64,000 nt of DNA. It comes from Didymella arachidicola (Eukaryota; Ascomycota; Dothideomycetes; Pleosporales; Didymellaceae). Position 1 is the stretch's first letter, and each line of letters starts with the position of its first letter. The translations under genes and the position numbers were made by a program. The DNA is taken from the NCBI GenBank assembly GCA_016630955.3, contig CM049989.1:1922001-1986000 (forward strand), in the 5' to 3' direction. Under the pieces are notes generated by a model. It was given only the letters and a program-made list of their open reading frames with translations. It was not told the DNA's origin and did not search any database. Positions 49,422 through 60,878 of this stretch are shown piece by piece.

Positions 49422-51147
49422 CTTGACGGTGATGAATTAGGCCCTGATGTAGGACGTAAAGTCTGTCGAACGATATCGTGGAGTCAATGAACTACAAGTC
49501 AAACACGCAACAACTGGGGAACAGACGTATTTCAATCGTGCTCGAACGGTTTTGTGGAGCCATGTTGTACCGCGTCAACAGACTGAATCTTAGCCGTCGG
49601 CCAACTCCACGCGCTCTGGTCATCGCATCGACCACAAAATTTTCGTGATGGTCCACTTGGCAAGCAAAGGCCTCAAACCTCGCCGCGCTGGTTGCCGAAG
49701 GTGATCCATGACCGTCGGGTGATTCGCGGCGAGCGCAAATTTGAGCCAGGGCACCATCGGTTATGGGCGGGTCGTCGCGCCCGTTCGCATGAGCTTGCAC
49801 TACACAAGCAAGCGCAATGTTACAGTGCTGCATGCCTGATCCTGATGGACTGCCGCAAGGAAAAGTCTTCACGTTAGCAGCTCGTTTGCGGCTCCGTCAG
49901 TGGCGGAATTGAGTGGATTGGGAATAGCGGCGGCTCGTCCCTTTCTTGGCTGCCCGGATAAGCTCTGAGCATCGAATCGCGCATCACGACATCAAAACAG
50001 GCTCTCCACCTGTCTTCTGGAACTCCCCACACAGACCTTCGCTGCATCCGAGCTGGCTCGATCTATGAGTGCAGCTTTTGAGTAAAAACTGATACCGCAG
50101 ATACAGAGCGGGTCTGCTCCGCATGTAGATCCTCGAAGCGCGACATCCCAAAATGTTCAGAAGAGTCATTTCCATTCGCACGTTTTGCCGTAAGGCGTGC
50201 ACGACCGAAGGACGCGCATAACTGACAAACAACACTATCGTATTGATCCTACACAATCCAATGTACCGATCCGCTGAGCTATAGAAAGTAACTCGCAGCT
50301 TGATGCTAACCCATGTAGGCATCTACAGATGTACATGTGGTAAGTCTGATTGTGCCGCTATGTAATCCTGACTTACGCAGAAGGCCTCAGCCATGTCTAT
50401 GGAATTTCTTCGAAACGGGAGTGGATGCGTACCTCTTTCATACCACCTCGCCAGTCCGCAAACATCTGAGAATGCGAAGGTCAATTGGTGTCAGGCAAGT
50501 CAGAATGACTGCATTGATCGCCGTCGATCTCAGTGAACGGCATCTAGCTCTACTACACAAACTTTTATGGAAGTCGATGATGCGTCAGAGCTGGAAGTCA
50601 CGTTTGCCTAGACTTCCGTGTCTCAGCCCTACGCATGTCCAGAACGTTTTGTGCAACAATCGTAGCGAGACAGGTTCGCCATTAGCACCCCAGGGGACCC
50701 GTCAGGTATGGATCCGGGGATGTCTTAGTATATGCAGGTCCAGTACCGGAGTCTAGCCTCTTCGAGGTCAAGGTATCGACCACATGATTCGCCATGATTC
50801 ACCCCAAGCGCGAGGAAGACAAGCTACGCAATCTGACTTCGGCTCCACATGGATGGACCTCTCGGATTACATGATATTCTGCGCGGATCTCAGTTGGTAA
50901 TCGTCCCTATGGCCCTTTCAAAGCGGCGACACATCTAGGATCGAAGATGTCGTCACTTAGGTCCTCTCATCGTAGGTACGAATGTGTCTCATAATCATCG
51001 GCGACCCCGTCTGTGAACGTAGGAAAACAAAGCAGGTCCAACTCACCCTCAAATACCCAACGGTGCCCGGCAGATGAACATAAAAACCTTCACAGAGCGC
51101 TCCTGGTGATCCGCAAACACAACTAGACGGTTTCAAAGTCCCAAAAG
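49422..51147. other. Intergenic region
   Basis: There is no supported gene in 1.7 kb. Frames at 49984-50322 (minus) and 50337-50756 (plus) have no recognisable domain. I see no repeats or RNA genes. Confidence 0.4.
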
Positions 51148-52394
51148 ATGTCTGAAGGAACGCAGAAGTTGCACTGGACGCAACGGATCGCTCTAGTGCG
51201 ACACAACCTACACGCGGCTCGACGGACTGGCGATTTTAGCTTTTTCAAGTCACTGCAGGCGTATGCTCTTATTGAGGGCACCGACCATGTTGCTCTGCTG
51301 AACCAGACACTGGGTGACCAAGCTGATGGGGTTCTTTCAACACTTGACAATCTCAACGCCGGCATAGCCTATGTCCACCAAGACGCTTTCAAAGCCATCT
51401 ATGACAACGCCAAGAACAATATGCATTCTGCGGAGGACTCACTAGCGAGTCGGCGATCACTGCTCCGTGTGGACATTTGCCAGCAACGCGACATGGCTGA
51501 CCACGCTATCGACAAGACTACAAATTCCGCCATCAATCTCATACAGGCGCAGCCGGCTCACTGTCAGGACGCAGTGGCGAACGCATGGATGACTGGCGCG
51601 ACCATCATGGCTGATGCAGTCTGTGTATGTTTAAAAGAGATGAACGGTCTTGAAGACCACCTCGACGACTTCATCAGTCTGGAATACTCCTGGAACAGCA
51701 TCCAGTCGTCCGTCGACGCCGCCATCTCCGCTCTGCGCGGCATCTTCAGCCTCATGACCACAACCTCGCAGCCCGCTGCTCCAATCAAGAACCGCAACCT
51801 CAGCATCTCATCAGCCAGCAGCCAGGAGCACCCCGGCACAGCAAACATCCGCAGCCGCAACTCCTCCACCGCCTCCGCAATTAACATGATCAAGCGCGCC
51901 TTCAGCGTCAGCGCACCCTCCGGCCCCCCGCCCGCCAAATCAGCAGGCAGCAGCCTGAGCAGCACCACCACCAACCTCCCCGTCCCTGACCCAAACTCAC
52001 GCGGCTTCCGCGCAAGCATCAGCGCCGCATGTCCGACCAAGATGCCCAACTTTGGCGATCACCCTCACACCGTTCTAACCACTATCCCCCCAACGCCCGC
52101 AGTCGTCGACATGAGCACGCCCGACATGGGGAATCCGTTCAAAGAGAACCCAGACTATTTCGCCTTCGACATGGGCAGTAGTCGGAAGAAGGACCCTGAG
52201 CAGGGCAGCGAGGGGGAGATGCTGCACATGTAAGTTGTCCCGCTTTCTAGCCGCGAAACACCACGCTAACGCGTCAAAGCGAGGATCTGGATCCTTTGTA
52301 CTCGCCGGCTGGTATCGAGATGCCGCAGCCGTTGAAGCTGCGGCGTCTTTCAGCACCATACGACATGTCTAACCCGGATGGGATCGCGGTGTAA
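51148..52394 (+). CDS. Hypothetical protein, helical N-terminal half and disordered C-terminal half
   Basis: Exon 1 (51148-52229) and exon 2 (52280-52394) are separated by a 50-bp intron (GTAAGT, CTAAC branch site, AAAG) and give 398 aa. I recognise no family. Residues 1-210 are mostly helical with no signal peptide or membrane segment (HNLHAARRTGDFSFFKSLQ, then long amphipathic stretches). Residues 215-360 are Ser/Pro/Thr-rich, with several R-x-x-S-like phosphorylation-type sites (RNLSISSASS, RSRNSSTAS). Exon 2 adds IEDLDPLYSPAGIEMPQPLKLRRLSAPYD, split by charged and proline residues. A cytosolic, phospho-regulated scaffold is possible but this is inference. Confidence 0.7.
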
Positions 52395-53718
52395 TTGACC
52401 TTTAAGCAGTTGGCTCTATCGTGCAGGTGTTGGGCGTTATTCGATGCATATTGTACACTCGTTGATTGTGGAGCGTTTTCGGAGTCTGTGGCGTTTCAAG
52501 GATCGCTGACCATCGGTCTCGAAGCGTCGAGTTGACGGATATGTCTTAGTCTATCAAAATAGGAATGTACTGTTCACGCTCGCGAGGACCACTGTGATCA
52601 GTACAATTTTGTTGAATCACCAAACTGCCCACGTAATGAACATCTCGCCTGTGCTCACGTACTTTGAGCGTGTCTTGTTGGGTTGTGGGATACATTCGTG
52701 CGCTTAGACTTTGCGTGCATCTGTGTGCGGTGTTCCTCACAAGTGGCGCTTTACACCTCCTCGACAGACTCGCTCAATGTACGAGTGTGATCACTGCTTT
52801 AGCCACTATAGAGTTATTGCTGGTGAATGCGCCCTTCATACGTACCGTGGAGGCAGAGCAAAACGCACTCATTCCACATAAAAGCTTCGCGTGATCACTC
52901 AAACGAAAAAACGTATTCTAAATCCGCGGGCATAGCTTCGATACAACGCTACAAAACCCTTAGGTAGTTTCCTAGAAACATGTCTCACTTACAAACTATT
53001 CCTATCCCCCTTAGCGACACCAAACAACCTTACTTGGCCGCCCTATTAACAACTTAAGAACATAATACAGGCATATACCTATTTTAGTTGGGAGATAGTA
53101 GACTACTACGCGTTAATACGCAGGTGATCTATATTGCCAAGGCGATTAGTAAGGAGGTGATGCGTTGCTAGTTCTGCAGCTTAACTACTCCTACGACGGG
53201 GCGAGCGGAGGGAGGGTTCTGTCATAGGAGGCAACATTGCACGAGCGCCGTGAGACGGCAGAGAAAGAGTCTTAGAGGTTAACTATCCAAACTTTTCGAT
53301 TAGAAATTATCTACCCCAATCGCCTACTAAATCTCTCGTTGGTATCTACTCAAAACACGAGCCTAGTCGAGAAGCGAAAGTAGCGCTGCTGCGCATGCGT
53401 CTTTGCGCATTGGTATTGTTCATGTATGGTATCTTTGCGGTCCCAACAGTGACCGCTCCACTCGAGGTGTAGTCGAGGTGTACAAGGAAAGGAAAAGTGC
53501 AGTGTGTATGAGAATCAAAGATCGTAAGAGCGTCGCTCAGATTCTTCCGCGTCGAGATCAGCGGGGGAAGGAGGACGGTAACACCCCCCCACAATGACTG
53601 AAACGCGGACGAAGGAGCTCACTGAATGACTGGAGGTGGCTGAGGAGGAAGACCGTTTGCATACCCGAGCGAGGCGATCGCGCTTCGTGGTACTTCAAAC
53701 GTCAGCTATGCCTCCCAT
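52395..53718. other. Intergenic region
   Basis: 1.3 kb with no supported gene. The part at about 52900-53340 is AT-rich and may be a degraded repeat. No ends or tandem structure are visible. Confidence 0.4.
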
Positions 53719-56700
53719 CTAGTCATTGATGCCAAAGACCCGCCTAAGGCCCTGGAACTTCTTCTTCTTGCCTGTCCGGCCGAAGCTGACGGAGCGGCCC
53801 TGTGCGTCGACAACGGGGGAGGTGGCTGTTGTGGCGGTGGAGATCTGGCTCGATTGGCGCTTGCCGAAGTGGGGTCTGCGGGCGACGCCGTCGGAACTCA
53901 TGGGGCGCTGCTCGCTGGTGATGGGTGGAGGTGGTGCGAGGGGCCATTCGGGCGTCGAACGGCGTTGGAGTTTGGGGGATCGGGGGGATTGTTTGACTTG
54001 TGGTGAAGCGGTGACAGCCGGCGAGACGCCGAGTTGCTTGTCGTCGTCCTCGCCGATAGGTGTCAATGGTCCGCCAACCTCGCGATTGCGCGGCTGTGGC
54101 GGTAGAGGGATGTCTGAGGTTGGGGGTGTTGGCTGTGGTGCTTGCGAAGGCTGCGCCGCGTTGGGTGTCGGTGCAGCAGCCTTCTTCTTCTTCTTCTTCT
54201 TCTTCCCTATGCTAAAAAAGCCACGCTTCTCTTTTGTGGCCGGCGGTGATGGGGCGTCCTTACTGTCACGCAACGAACCAGCGGCAAGGGCCGTGCCTTG
54301 GGCAGCTGGACTGCCGTTTGTGTGCCCATTTGTGTATCCATTGGCAACAGCGGTCGGAGCAACCGATGTCGATGGTCGCTCAGCTTCCATCTCCTCCTCG
54401 AGATCTGTGGAGTCGCCATCTTCTTCGCCAGCCTTACGCGGGATGCCACGTACGGGTGTTAAGCCGGGAGGCAGCTCGTATGGCTCCGGTTCAGAATCGG
54501 AGTCCGCGAAGCGGCTTGCAAACCGCCTTGGGCGATCCTCATCCTCGTCGCTGGAATCAGCGAAGCGGCTCTTAAACGCGCTGGTCTTGGCTGGGGCTGG
54601 CGCGGGTGCCTTTCCTTTCGGTTTCGGCATAGACTTGGGGCTAGGTAACGAAGGAACGGGTGGCTCGTCCTTGGACTTCCTGCGGAACCGTCCGCCAGGC
54701 GACAGAGACCTGATGCTAAATCTGGATGACTTCACGGGCTCGGGCGAGGATGGGCGCATAGACGAACGGAAGTTGGACTGCGCAGGCTGAGGTGGAGGGA
54801 TGGATCGGATCTGGGCCGGAGCAGGCGCTGAAGCTCGCATAGTGGGACCGGCAGGTGCTCCTCGCATGGACGTCCTGGAAAATCCGCCGCCACCGTTTCG
54901 GCGGCTGCGGCTACGCTGGAAGCTGCTGGCTGATGCGTCTGAGTCGCTGTCGTAGGTTGGTGCGGGAGCAGCCATTGTCTTCCTGGGCGCAGCAGCTGGC
55001 ATACTCTGTGGTCGAGCCTGCGATGCAGCTACAGCGGCTGGAATGTGCTTCTTCTGCAATGCTCCTCTTGGGGCCTTGGCCTCAACAAGCGCGCTCTGAC
55101 GAGACGCAGCGACGGCCATGTTGGTTGCCGGTGCGGCGTCGCCACGCATGCTGGTTCGCATCTGGCGTTCAGCCCTCGGCCCAGGGCTTGTATTTCCGCG
55201 CATAGTGGTCCTCATCTGCGACTGCCCAGAGGATGCGTCCCTCGGTGACGCGCCTCGCATGCTCATTCTCATCTGAGGCACACTAGAGCTAGGTGCCTTC
55301 GTAGGTGTAGGTGCGGGTGTCGTCTTCTTGAGAGCAGACTTGAGAGGCTTGTTTGGCGTCTGTGAGGGCTGGGACGAGATCGAAGCTCGTGGTGGTGCTT
55401 CAGACATTGACACTCGAGGCGTCGTGTCCTGCGTCACCTTGGAAACGGCTTGCACCGCAGGCTTGCGTTCAGCACGGAGTTCCGACTCTTGCACAGGGGC
55501 TTGTAGCACCCGAGCGGCTACGGTTTGCGCACGGGTATTGGTAGGTATGACAGGTCCGTCATCGTGATCTCGAGGTCGATTGATGTCGCTCCAGTGTGCC
55601 CTTGCAGCTTCCCAGTCACTCACCGATGTATCCACAGGCCTATCTTTGTCGCCAGCCAACGCACTGCCCTTAGGCTGAGGAGTCGGGCTTTCAGTGACGC
55701 TCTTGTCAGTCCACTGGGAACCCGACAGGCCGGGGCTTGGTCCAACGACCGGACTTTCAACAATTGCATTGATGCTGCCAAAACCACCGTCCATGTCGGA
55801 GGGATCCTCATACGCATCACTGTACACGCTGCTGTTGTCTGTGTCATCATCGTCAGGATTCGGGGTGCTGGGCGGCTCGTTGAGCTGCTGTTGAATCGAA
55901 GCAGGTGTCTCGATTGGCGCAAACTGCACGGGTGCATACGAGGTCGTTGCAGGTTGCTGCTCTTCTCCTTCAATCCAACCGCCAGGAGCAGACATGCTCT
56001 GGAACTTGGGCTCGGGATGCTTGTACAGGTTCGGTGTCGCTGGGAGAACGGCAATGTTGGGCACTTCGACAACCTGCTCAGTAATGGCGGGTAGTGTAGC
56101 GGGCGTCTCTGGTGTTGGCTTCGTTAAAGAGTTGGGTTCGGGAGCCGTCGTTGTTTCCGTGGCAGTGGCTGGATCAGCGTGTTTGCGTACACTGGACTCG
56201 CTATCTGTAGACTTGTTCGAGTCGGACTCGTACCCACTGCCTTCAAAAGAAGTGACTTGTGGGGGCAGAGGGTCGCTGGCGGCGCTCTGCTTGGAAGCAA
56301 AATCCTGAGCGACAATATGACCCAAACCCAAATCTGTGGATGCCTCCATCGATTCTCCCACAGACGCCACCGATGCTGACATGGGAGTGGAGACGGTCTC
56401 GGTGACCTTCTGCGGTGCTTCATCTTCATCTCGTTGTCGAGTCTTGTCTCGTACGCTGCCGAATGATGGCAGAGCAGGACGAGGCTTCATGAAGTCCTCG
56501 AACTCATATTGGGCCGCGGGAATTGGTTTCGAGGGTGTTGGGCCAGCTGGGGAGGCGGAGGCATCCATGTCTCCATATGCAGCATGGCCAGCAATAGTAG
56601 GCTCTTGCTCGAAGCTTACACGTACTGTCTTCTTCTTTTTTCCTAGGCCACTCTCAGACGCCGTGTCGGATGCGCCACTAACTGAAGCCGTCTTGCTGTA

Positions 56701-58284
56701 AACACGCCCGTTCGGTCCGAGAGGCGAGGCACTGCGTCCAGACACCGAAGGCGATGATTTGAGGGCCGACTTTGCAGGAGACACAGAACGAGGCAGGGGC
56801 TCATGCTTCAGACCAGCGAGCACGCTCGTGTTGGTCGCAAACGTAGCGTGGCGGGCTGGGCTCAGAGAAGCCTGTCTCTCGGTCTTTACGGTGTCACGGA
56901 GTTGCTGGACAGGTGCGTTCGCTGTTGCCTTTGCCGGCGTGTTGATGCGTGGGTAGGAGCTGTCCTGGTTTGGCGCAAATTGTGGTGACAGCTCTGTCTG
57001 AGGCTGTGGAGCGTTGTTAGCTTGACCAATGTCAATGGGCGCGGATTCAATCGGCTTGATGTCAGCCTTTGCGTAGTCCTCGGAGGGCTGCCTGGCGAGG
57101 GTCGTGCCATGGCCCGGCTGCGAGGCTGGAGGCGTCGCTGGGCGGTCTTCGAATCTTTGTGTCTCGGCCGTGTTGATCTTGGGCAGTAGCGGTTGCGCCA
57201 CGGGACGGGGAGGCGACTGCTCTGGTTGTACAGAGTGCCGAAGAGGGCTGGGAGTGCGGCCACGGCCGGACTGCAGCGGGGGGGCAGATTGGAGGTGCTG
57301 AGAGACGTAGTGCTGCGTGGGCTCTTCCGGCAGTTCATGCTGCTCACGGTGGATGTTCATAGCATCCTGCTTGTGGATGAAGGTTCTCGTCGAGGGGTCG
57401 TAGACTGCGTCAGGCGACTTGGGATCCACCGGCCGCGGCGACTGCGTTCGTGCGGGCAGGAAGGACCTGGACTGCACCGCTGTGCCCCCAGGCTTTGCGC
57501 GCATGCTGCCACTCGACAGACGCATGCCCTCCTGTCCCTGCTGCACGTAATGGTGGCTGACGGGGCGATTCGCGGCGTTGTAGACTGCTTGCGCCGTGTT
57601 GCCGGCAGGTGCGTTGCTGGCGGACTTTGGTCGCGATGTCGAGGCCATGCGCTGGACCGCCTCCTGGTTGACGACAGGGCCGCCGAACCAGCCAGAGCTG
57701 CCCGACGACGCTCCTGGCAGCGCTGGCGACATGGGGCGCGAGAAGTTGACCGACTGCCGCTGGTCGTGGCCTCCTTCTTCCGAGACCTGGGCAAGCGGGC
57801 TGCCGACGCGCGGTGTGCGGTTCGCCGACGGTCCTGGGCCTCTGTCCACGCTGATGCCTCGACCTCCGCCGCGCTGGGTCGGCGATGCGACGCGGTGCAC
57901 AGGCTCGAGGCTGGATGCGCGGCGATGGACGCTGCCGCCGGACCCGGGGATGTTCTGAGGCACGGCGGGAACGGGCGGAACTGCAGCGGCGCTGGCCGTG
58001 GGCGAGGGATTTCGAAAGGAGCGCTCTGTCATGGACCCGGAGCTCGACTGGCGACGCAGACCTTGCGGGCGTTGGCTGCCCTGTGACGACGTCGAGCCGC
58101 GGCGCACCATGCGCTTCGTCACCAGCTCGCCGACAGGGGTTGGGCTCGACGTGTGGGAGCGCAGCGCGGCAGCGGCAGCAGCATTCGAGAGGGTCGCGTC
58201 CGAGGCCTGGTTTCTGACAAACGCCTTGGACGCTGCGAGCGAGGCGGACGCGCTCGGCGGCGGCGCTGATCGCTGGGTCTGCAT
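53719..58284 (-). CDS. Large intrinsically disordered protein (1521 aa), unknown
   Basis: This is a single exon of 1521 aa, among the longest in the window. It is almost entirely Ser/Pro/Ala/Thr-rich and has no membrane segment or catalytic domain. The N-terminus has an alanine run in SNAAAAAALRSHTSSPTPVG followed by VTKRMVRRGSTSSQGS. Repeated short motifs are of the type MRTSMRG, MRMSMRGASP and RTTMRGNTSPG (about 1010-1070), i.e. M-R-x-(S/T)-M-R-G. Near residue 1365 is an eight-lysine run from a (CTT)n tract at 54179-54206. The C-terminus GKKKKFQGLRRVFGIND is basic and amphipathic. It could be a cortical or cytoskeletal scaffold, but nothing in the sequence proves this. An uninterrupted 4.5-kb frame argues strongly that it is a real gene. 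Confidence 0.75.
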   Translation of the reverse strand: MQTQRSAPPPSASASLAASKAFVRNQASDATLSNAAAAAALRSHTSSPTPVGELVTKRMVRRGSTSSQGSQRPQGLRRQSSSGSMTERSFRNPSPTASAAAVPPVPAVPQNIPGSGGSVHRRASSLEPVHRVASPTQRGGGRGISVDRGPGPSANRTPRVGSPLAQVSEEGGHDQRQSVNFSRPMSPALPGASSGSSGWFGGPVVNQEAVQRMASTSRPKSASNAPAGNTAQAVYNAANRPVSHHYVQQGQEGMRLSSGSMRAKPGGTAVQSRSFLPARTQSPRPVDPKSPDAVYDPSTRTFIHKQDAMNIHREQHELPEEPTQHYVSQHLQSAPPLQSGRGRTPSPLRHSVQPEQSPPRPVAQPLLPKINTAETQRFEDRPATPPASQPGHGTTLARQPSEDYAKADIKPIESAPIDIGQANNAPQPQTELSPQFAPNQDSSYPRINTPAKATANAPVQQLRDTVKTERQASLSPARHATFATNTSVLAGLKHEPLPRSVSPAKSALKSSPSVSGRSASPLGPNGRVYSKTASVSGASDTASESGLGKKKKTVRVSFEQEPTIAGHAAYGDMDASASPAGPTPSKPIPAAQYEFEDFMKPRPALPSFGSVRDKTRQRDEDEAPQKVTETVSTPMSASVASVGESMEASTDLGLGHIVAQDFASKQSAASDPLPPQVTSFEGSGYESDSNKSTDSESSVRKHADPATATETTTAPEPNSLTKPTPETPATLPAITEQVVEVPNIAVLPATPNLYKHPEPKFQSMSAPGGWIEGEEQQPATTSYAPVQFAPIETPASIQQQLNEPPSTPNPDDDDTDNSSVYSDAYEDPSDMDGGFGSINAIVESPVVGPSPGLSGSQWTDKSVTESPTPQPKGSALAGDKDRPVDTSVSDWEAARAHWSDINRPRDHDDGPVIPTNTRAQTVAARVLQAPVQESELRAERKPAVQAVSKVTQDTTPRVSMSEAPPRASISSQPSQTPNKPLKSALKKTTPAPTPTKAPSSSVPQMRMSMRGASPRDASSGQSQMRTTMRGNTSPGPRAERQMRTSMRGDAAPATNMAVAASRQSALVEAKAPRGALQKKHIPAAVAASQARPQSMPAAAPRKTMAAPAPTYDSDSDASASSFQRSRSRRNGGGGFSRTSMRGAPAGPTMRASAPAPAQIRSIPPPQPAQSNFRSSMRPSSPEPVKSSRFSIRSLSPGGRFRRKSKDEPPVPSLPSPKSMPKPKGKAPAPAPAKTSAFKSRFADSSDEDEDRPRRFASRFADSDSEPEPYELPPGLTPVRGIPRKAGEEDGDSTDLEEEMEAERPSTSVAPTAVANGYTNGHTNGSPAAQGTALAAGSLRDSKDAPSPPATKEKRGFFSIGKKKKKKKKAAAPTPNAAQPSQAPQPTPPTSDIPLPPQPRNREVGGPLTPIGEDDDKQLGVSPAVTASPQVKQSPRSPKLQRRSTPEWPLAPPPPITSEQRPMSSDGVARRPHFGKRQSSQISTATTATSPVVDAQGRSVSFGRTGKKKKFQGLRRVFGIND

Positions 58285-59669
58285 TGCGCGGGCGCGGTTA
58301 GCATTGCGGCGACGGTTGCGCAGACGGTCATCAGACGACCCGCGATCGCTGTCCTCTTACCGGATTCGAGGCGGCCCTCCGTCGCTTGGAGAACATGGCT
58401 GTGGTGGTGGGCAATTAGAAATTACTGGCAGGCGCAATGGCTCTGCATCGCCTGGCCGTGGAATGCACCGGGCCCCGGGGTGTGAATTGTTTGCGCGTGG
58501 TGACGTATGTGGCCGAAGCAACAACAGAGAGCGTAGGGCCAGCGCACAAACAGCGTGGTGACACGGCAGCAGGGGGGAAGTGAGGGTGTGGCGATAGGGC
58601 TGGGCCTCACGAGAATGCGTCGAGGCTGCGCTGGGGTAAGAGGATTATCTACGGCTGTGAGATGGTCCAAGTTGGCAGAATGGGTGCTTTGATCTGCCTG
58701 CGCTGTCCAGAGCGGAGGACCGTGAGGCTTGGCTCTACGGTGCTGCACGTTTCAAGCGGCCCTACCAGGAGAGACTCGCTGTGGCCGCGGAAACACGCTC
58801 AAACCGAGCACCGTCTCACTCAAACAAGCGTGTTCACGATTCAGTGGATGCCCCAGCGTATGCCCGTTCAAGGCTGCTGCCAAACAAGGAAGGGTTTGCT
58901 TCCCTCGAAACAATCCAGCTTCAATTTCTGGCAGCACTTGCTCGTACCACCGCGCTCCAGACGCTCAATCGTCACGACACTCGAACACATTCGCCGCCGT
59001 CTTCCCCCTTCATCTGCATCTCGTACTGCTCGGCCGCTTGCAGCACACATCCAATCTTTCCTAGTCTTCGGCGACACACAGACCCTTGATTTGCACTGCA
59101 GCGAACCACAGCGACCCGCTTTGATCGACCGGACGCGCCGACGCCTCGAGTGGACTCGCCTAACAGCAACCTAGTACCTGGTGACGTAGCCTTTTGCGAT
59201 TCCAGTTCCCAGATCCAGTTTTTCACGACAAGAGCTTTGGCAGATCGCCTTGTCGCTGTATTGGTGTTTTGAAATTGCTAGCAATGCGCACCGTTCAACT
59301 GACTTGGGCATGCTAGCACAAGAGCTGCAATGGTCAATTGTCGAGTTGTCTGCATCATAGGGAGCGGCGGTCGTCCGTTCAGCTATACTGTTCGCGGTTA
59401 CCGTGACGAAAGATTCGCAGCAATAACAGTACGAGTTCAATAAGGATGCCTTGCACAACCCCTACAGCTGTACCTCCACTTAAGCTTTTCCCGAGGATGC
59501 GCGGATATGTAGCCGATGCACATCACACCCCGCACCTCCAAGCCCCGGATCCTGGCTCAAGCATGTTACCAGATCTGCGACTTGTCTTCCAACTACAGAA
59601 TTTCGAAAAGTCCAGGTACAATACACAGCAAGGCTGACCAGTAAGACACTAGTTGCATTCTCTACCAAA
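58285..59669. other. Intergenic region between divergent genes
   Basis: 1.4 kb with no supported gene, the 5' regions of the disordered-protein gene and the epoxide hydrolase gene. Overlapping short frames at 58422-59226 have no domains. Confidence 0.4.
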
Positions 59670-60878
59670 ATGGCTACTTCGTCAGAGCTTCCACCCTTGC
59701 CACTCCCCTCAGGAGTGACCGAGAACTATGTCCGCTGTCCTTCCAACGGATTGACGTTCCACACCCTGGAGGCTGGCCACACTCCTGAGCGTGACCGGCC
59801 ATTGATCGTATTGATCCATGGATACCCTGAGCTTGCTTTCTCGTGGAGGAACATCATGCGTCCACTCGCCGATGCAGGCTACTACGTCGTTGCATTTGAT
59901 CAACGCGGGTACGGACGCACCACAGGCTGGGACGATTCGCCTTTCGACAAGACAGACATGTCTCAGTTTACTTTAACAACTATCGTCCGTGATGTCGTTG
60001 CCCTCGTCCATGCATTGGGCTATCGCGAAGTCAGGTGCATCACGGGTCACGACTTCGGTGCAGTCACTTCTAGCCTCTGTGCTCTTATCCGGCCAGATCT
60101 GTTTAGGAGCTGTATCATGATGAGCCATCCTTTCAAGGCCCCTGCTGCTCTTCCCTTCAACCTGCGTAATGGGAACAAGCCACCAGCAACTCCAATGGAT
60201 ATACAGGCAGAGCTTGCCAAGCTAGCAGAGCCGAGGAAGCACTACAAGTGGTACAACAGCACTGCTGAAGCTGCATCACAGTGGAATCACCCTGCTCAAG
60301 GAATGGAAGCTTATCTACGAGGCTATCTACACGTCAAATCCGCCGACTGGAGCAACAACAACCCCACAGCGCTCAAGGAGTGGTCTGCGGAAGAGCTGGC
60401 CAAGATGCCTCACTACTACATCATGCCCTACGACAAGTCCATGCCGGAAACTATCGCCGACATGATGAAGACTGAAGATGCCACCGCGACCAAGCGCTGG
60501 ATGTCCGATCAGGATCTCGGTGTCTATGTCCAGGAATGGTCGAGGACCGGCTTCCAGGGTGGACTCAACTTCTACCGCACTACGACCGACCCTGCCAAAA
60601 AGAAGGATCTTGAGATGTTTGCAGGGAAGAGGATCGAATGTCCAAGCACCTTCATCTCTGGCAAGCAGGACTGGGGTAACTACCAAGAACCAGGTACGTC
60701 GTCTCATCATGTGTATGTTGCCGACCTAACACACAGCGCAGGAGCCATCGAGGACTATCCTAAATCTTGTTCGGATTTCCGTGGTGCCCGGTTCATCGAC
60801 GGTGCTGGGCATTGGCCACAGCAGGAACGGCCTGAGAAGGTTGTCGAAGAGATTCTGCGGTTCCTCGGCGAGATTTGA
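59670..60878 (+). CDS. Soluble epoxide hydrolase, alpha/beta-hydrolase fold
   Basis: Exon 1 (59670-60693) and exon 2 (60742-60878) are separated by a 48-bp intron (GTACGT, CTAAC branch site, GCAG) and give 386 aa. Motifs are HGYPELAFSWR (H50-E54, oxyanion hole), the nucleophile aspartate D128 in GHDFGA, and the catalytic histidine in GAGHWPQQERPE near the C-terminus. GYGRTTG is also typical of the family. The cap region holds the tyrosines that activate the epoxide (such as in NFYRTTTD). It probably opens epoxides to diols in detoxification or secondary metabolism; haloalkane dehalogenase is less likely. The intron is in frame without a stop, so unspliced RNA would encode a 402-aa protein with a 16-residue insert before the catalytic histidine. 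Confidence 0.88.
   Translation: MATSSELPPLPLPSGVTENYVRCPSNGLTFHTLEAGHTPERDRPLIVLIHGYPELAFSWRNIMRPLADAGYYVVAFDQRGYGRTTGWDDSPFDKTDMSQFTLTTIVRDVVALVHALGYREVRCITGHDFGAVTSSLCALIRPDLFRSCIMMSHPFKAPAALPFNLRNGNKPPATPMDIQAELAKLAEPRKHYKWYNSTAEAASQWNHPAQGMEAYLRGYLHVKSADWSNNNPTALKEWSAEELAKMPHYYIMPYDKSMPETIADMMKTEDATATKRWMSDQDLGVYVQEWSRTGFQGGLNFYRTTTDPAKKKDLEMFAGKRIECPSTFISGKQDWGNYQEPGTSSHHVYVADLTHSAGAIEDYPKSCSDFRGARFIDGAGHWPQQERPEKVVEEILRFLGEI

Noticed and set aside
53726..54790. 354-codon frame antisense to the 1521-aa protein
   Set aside because: It is a shadow of the biased codon use of the long gene, as are the frames at 55525-56094 and 57193-58086.
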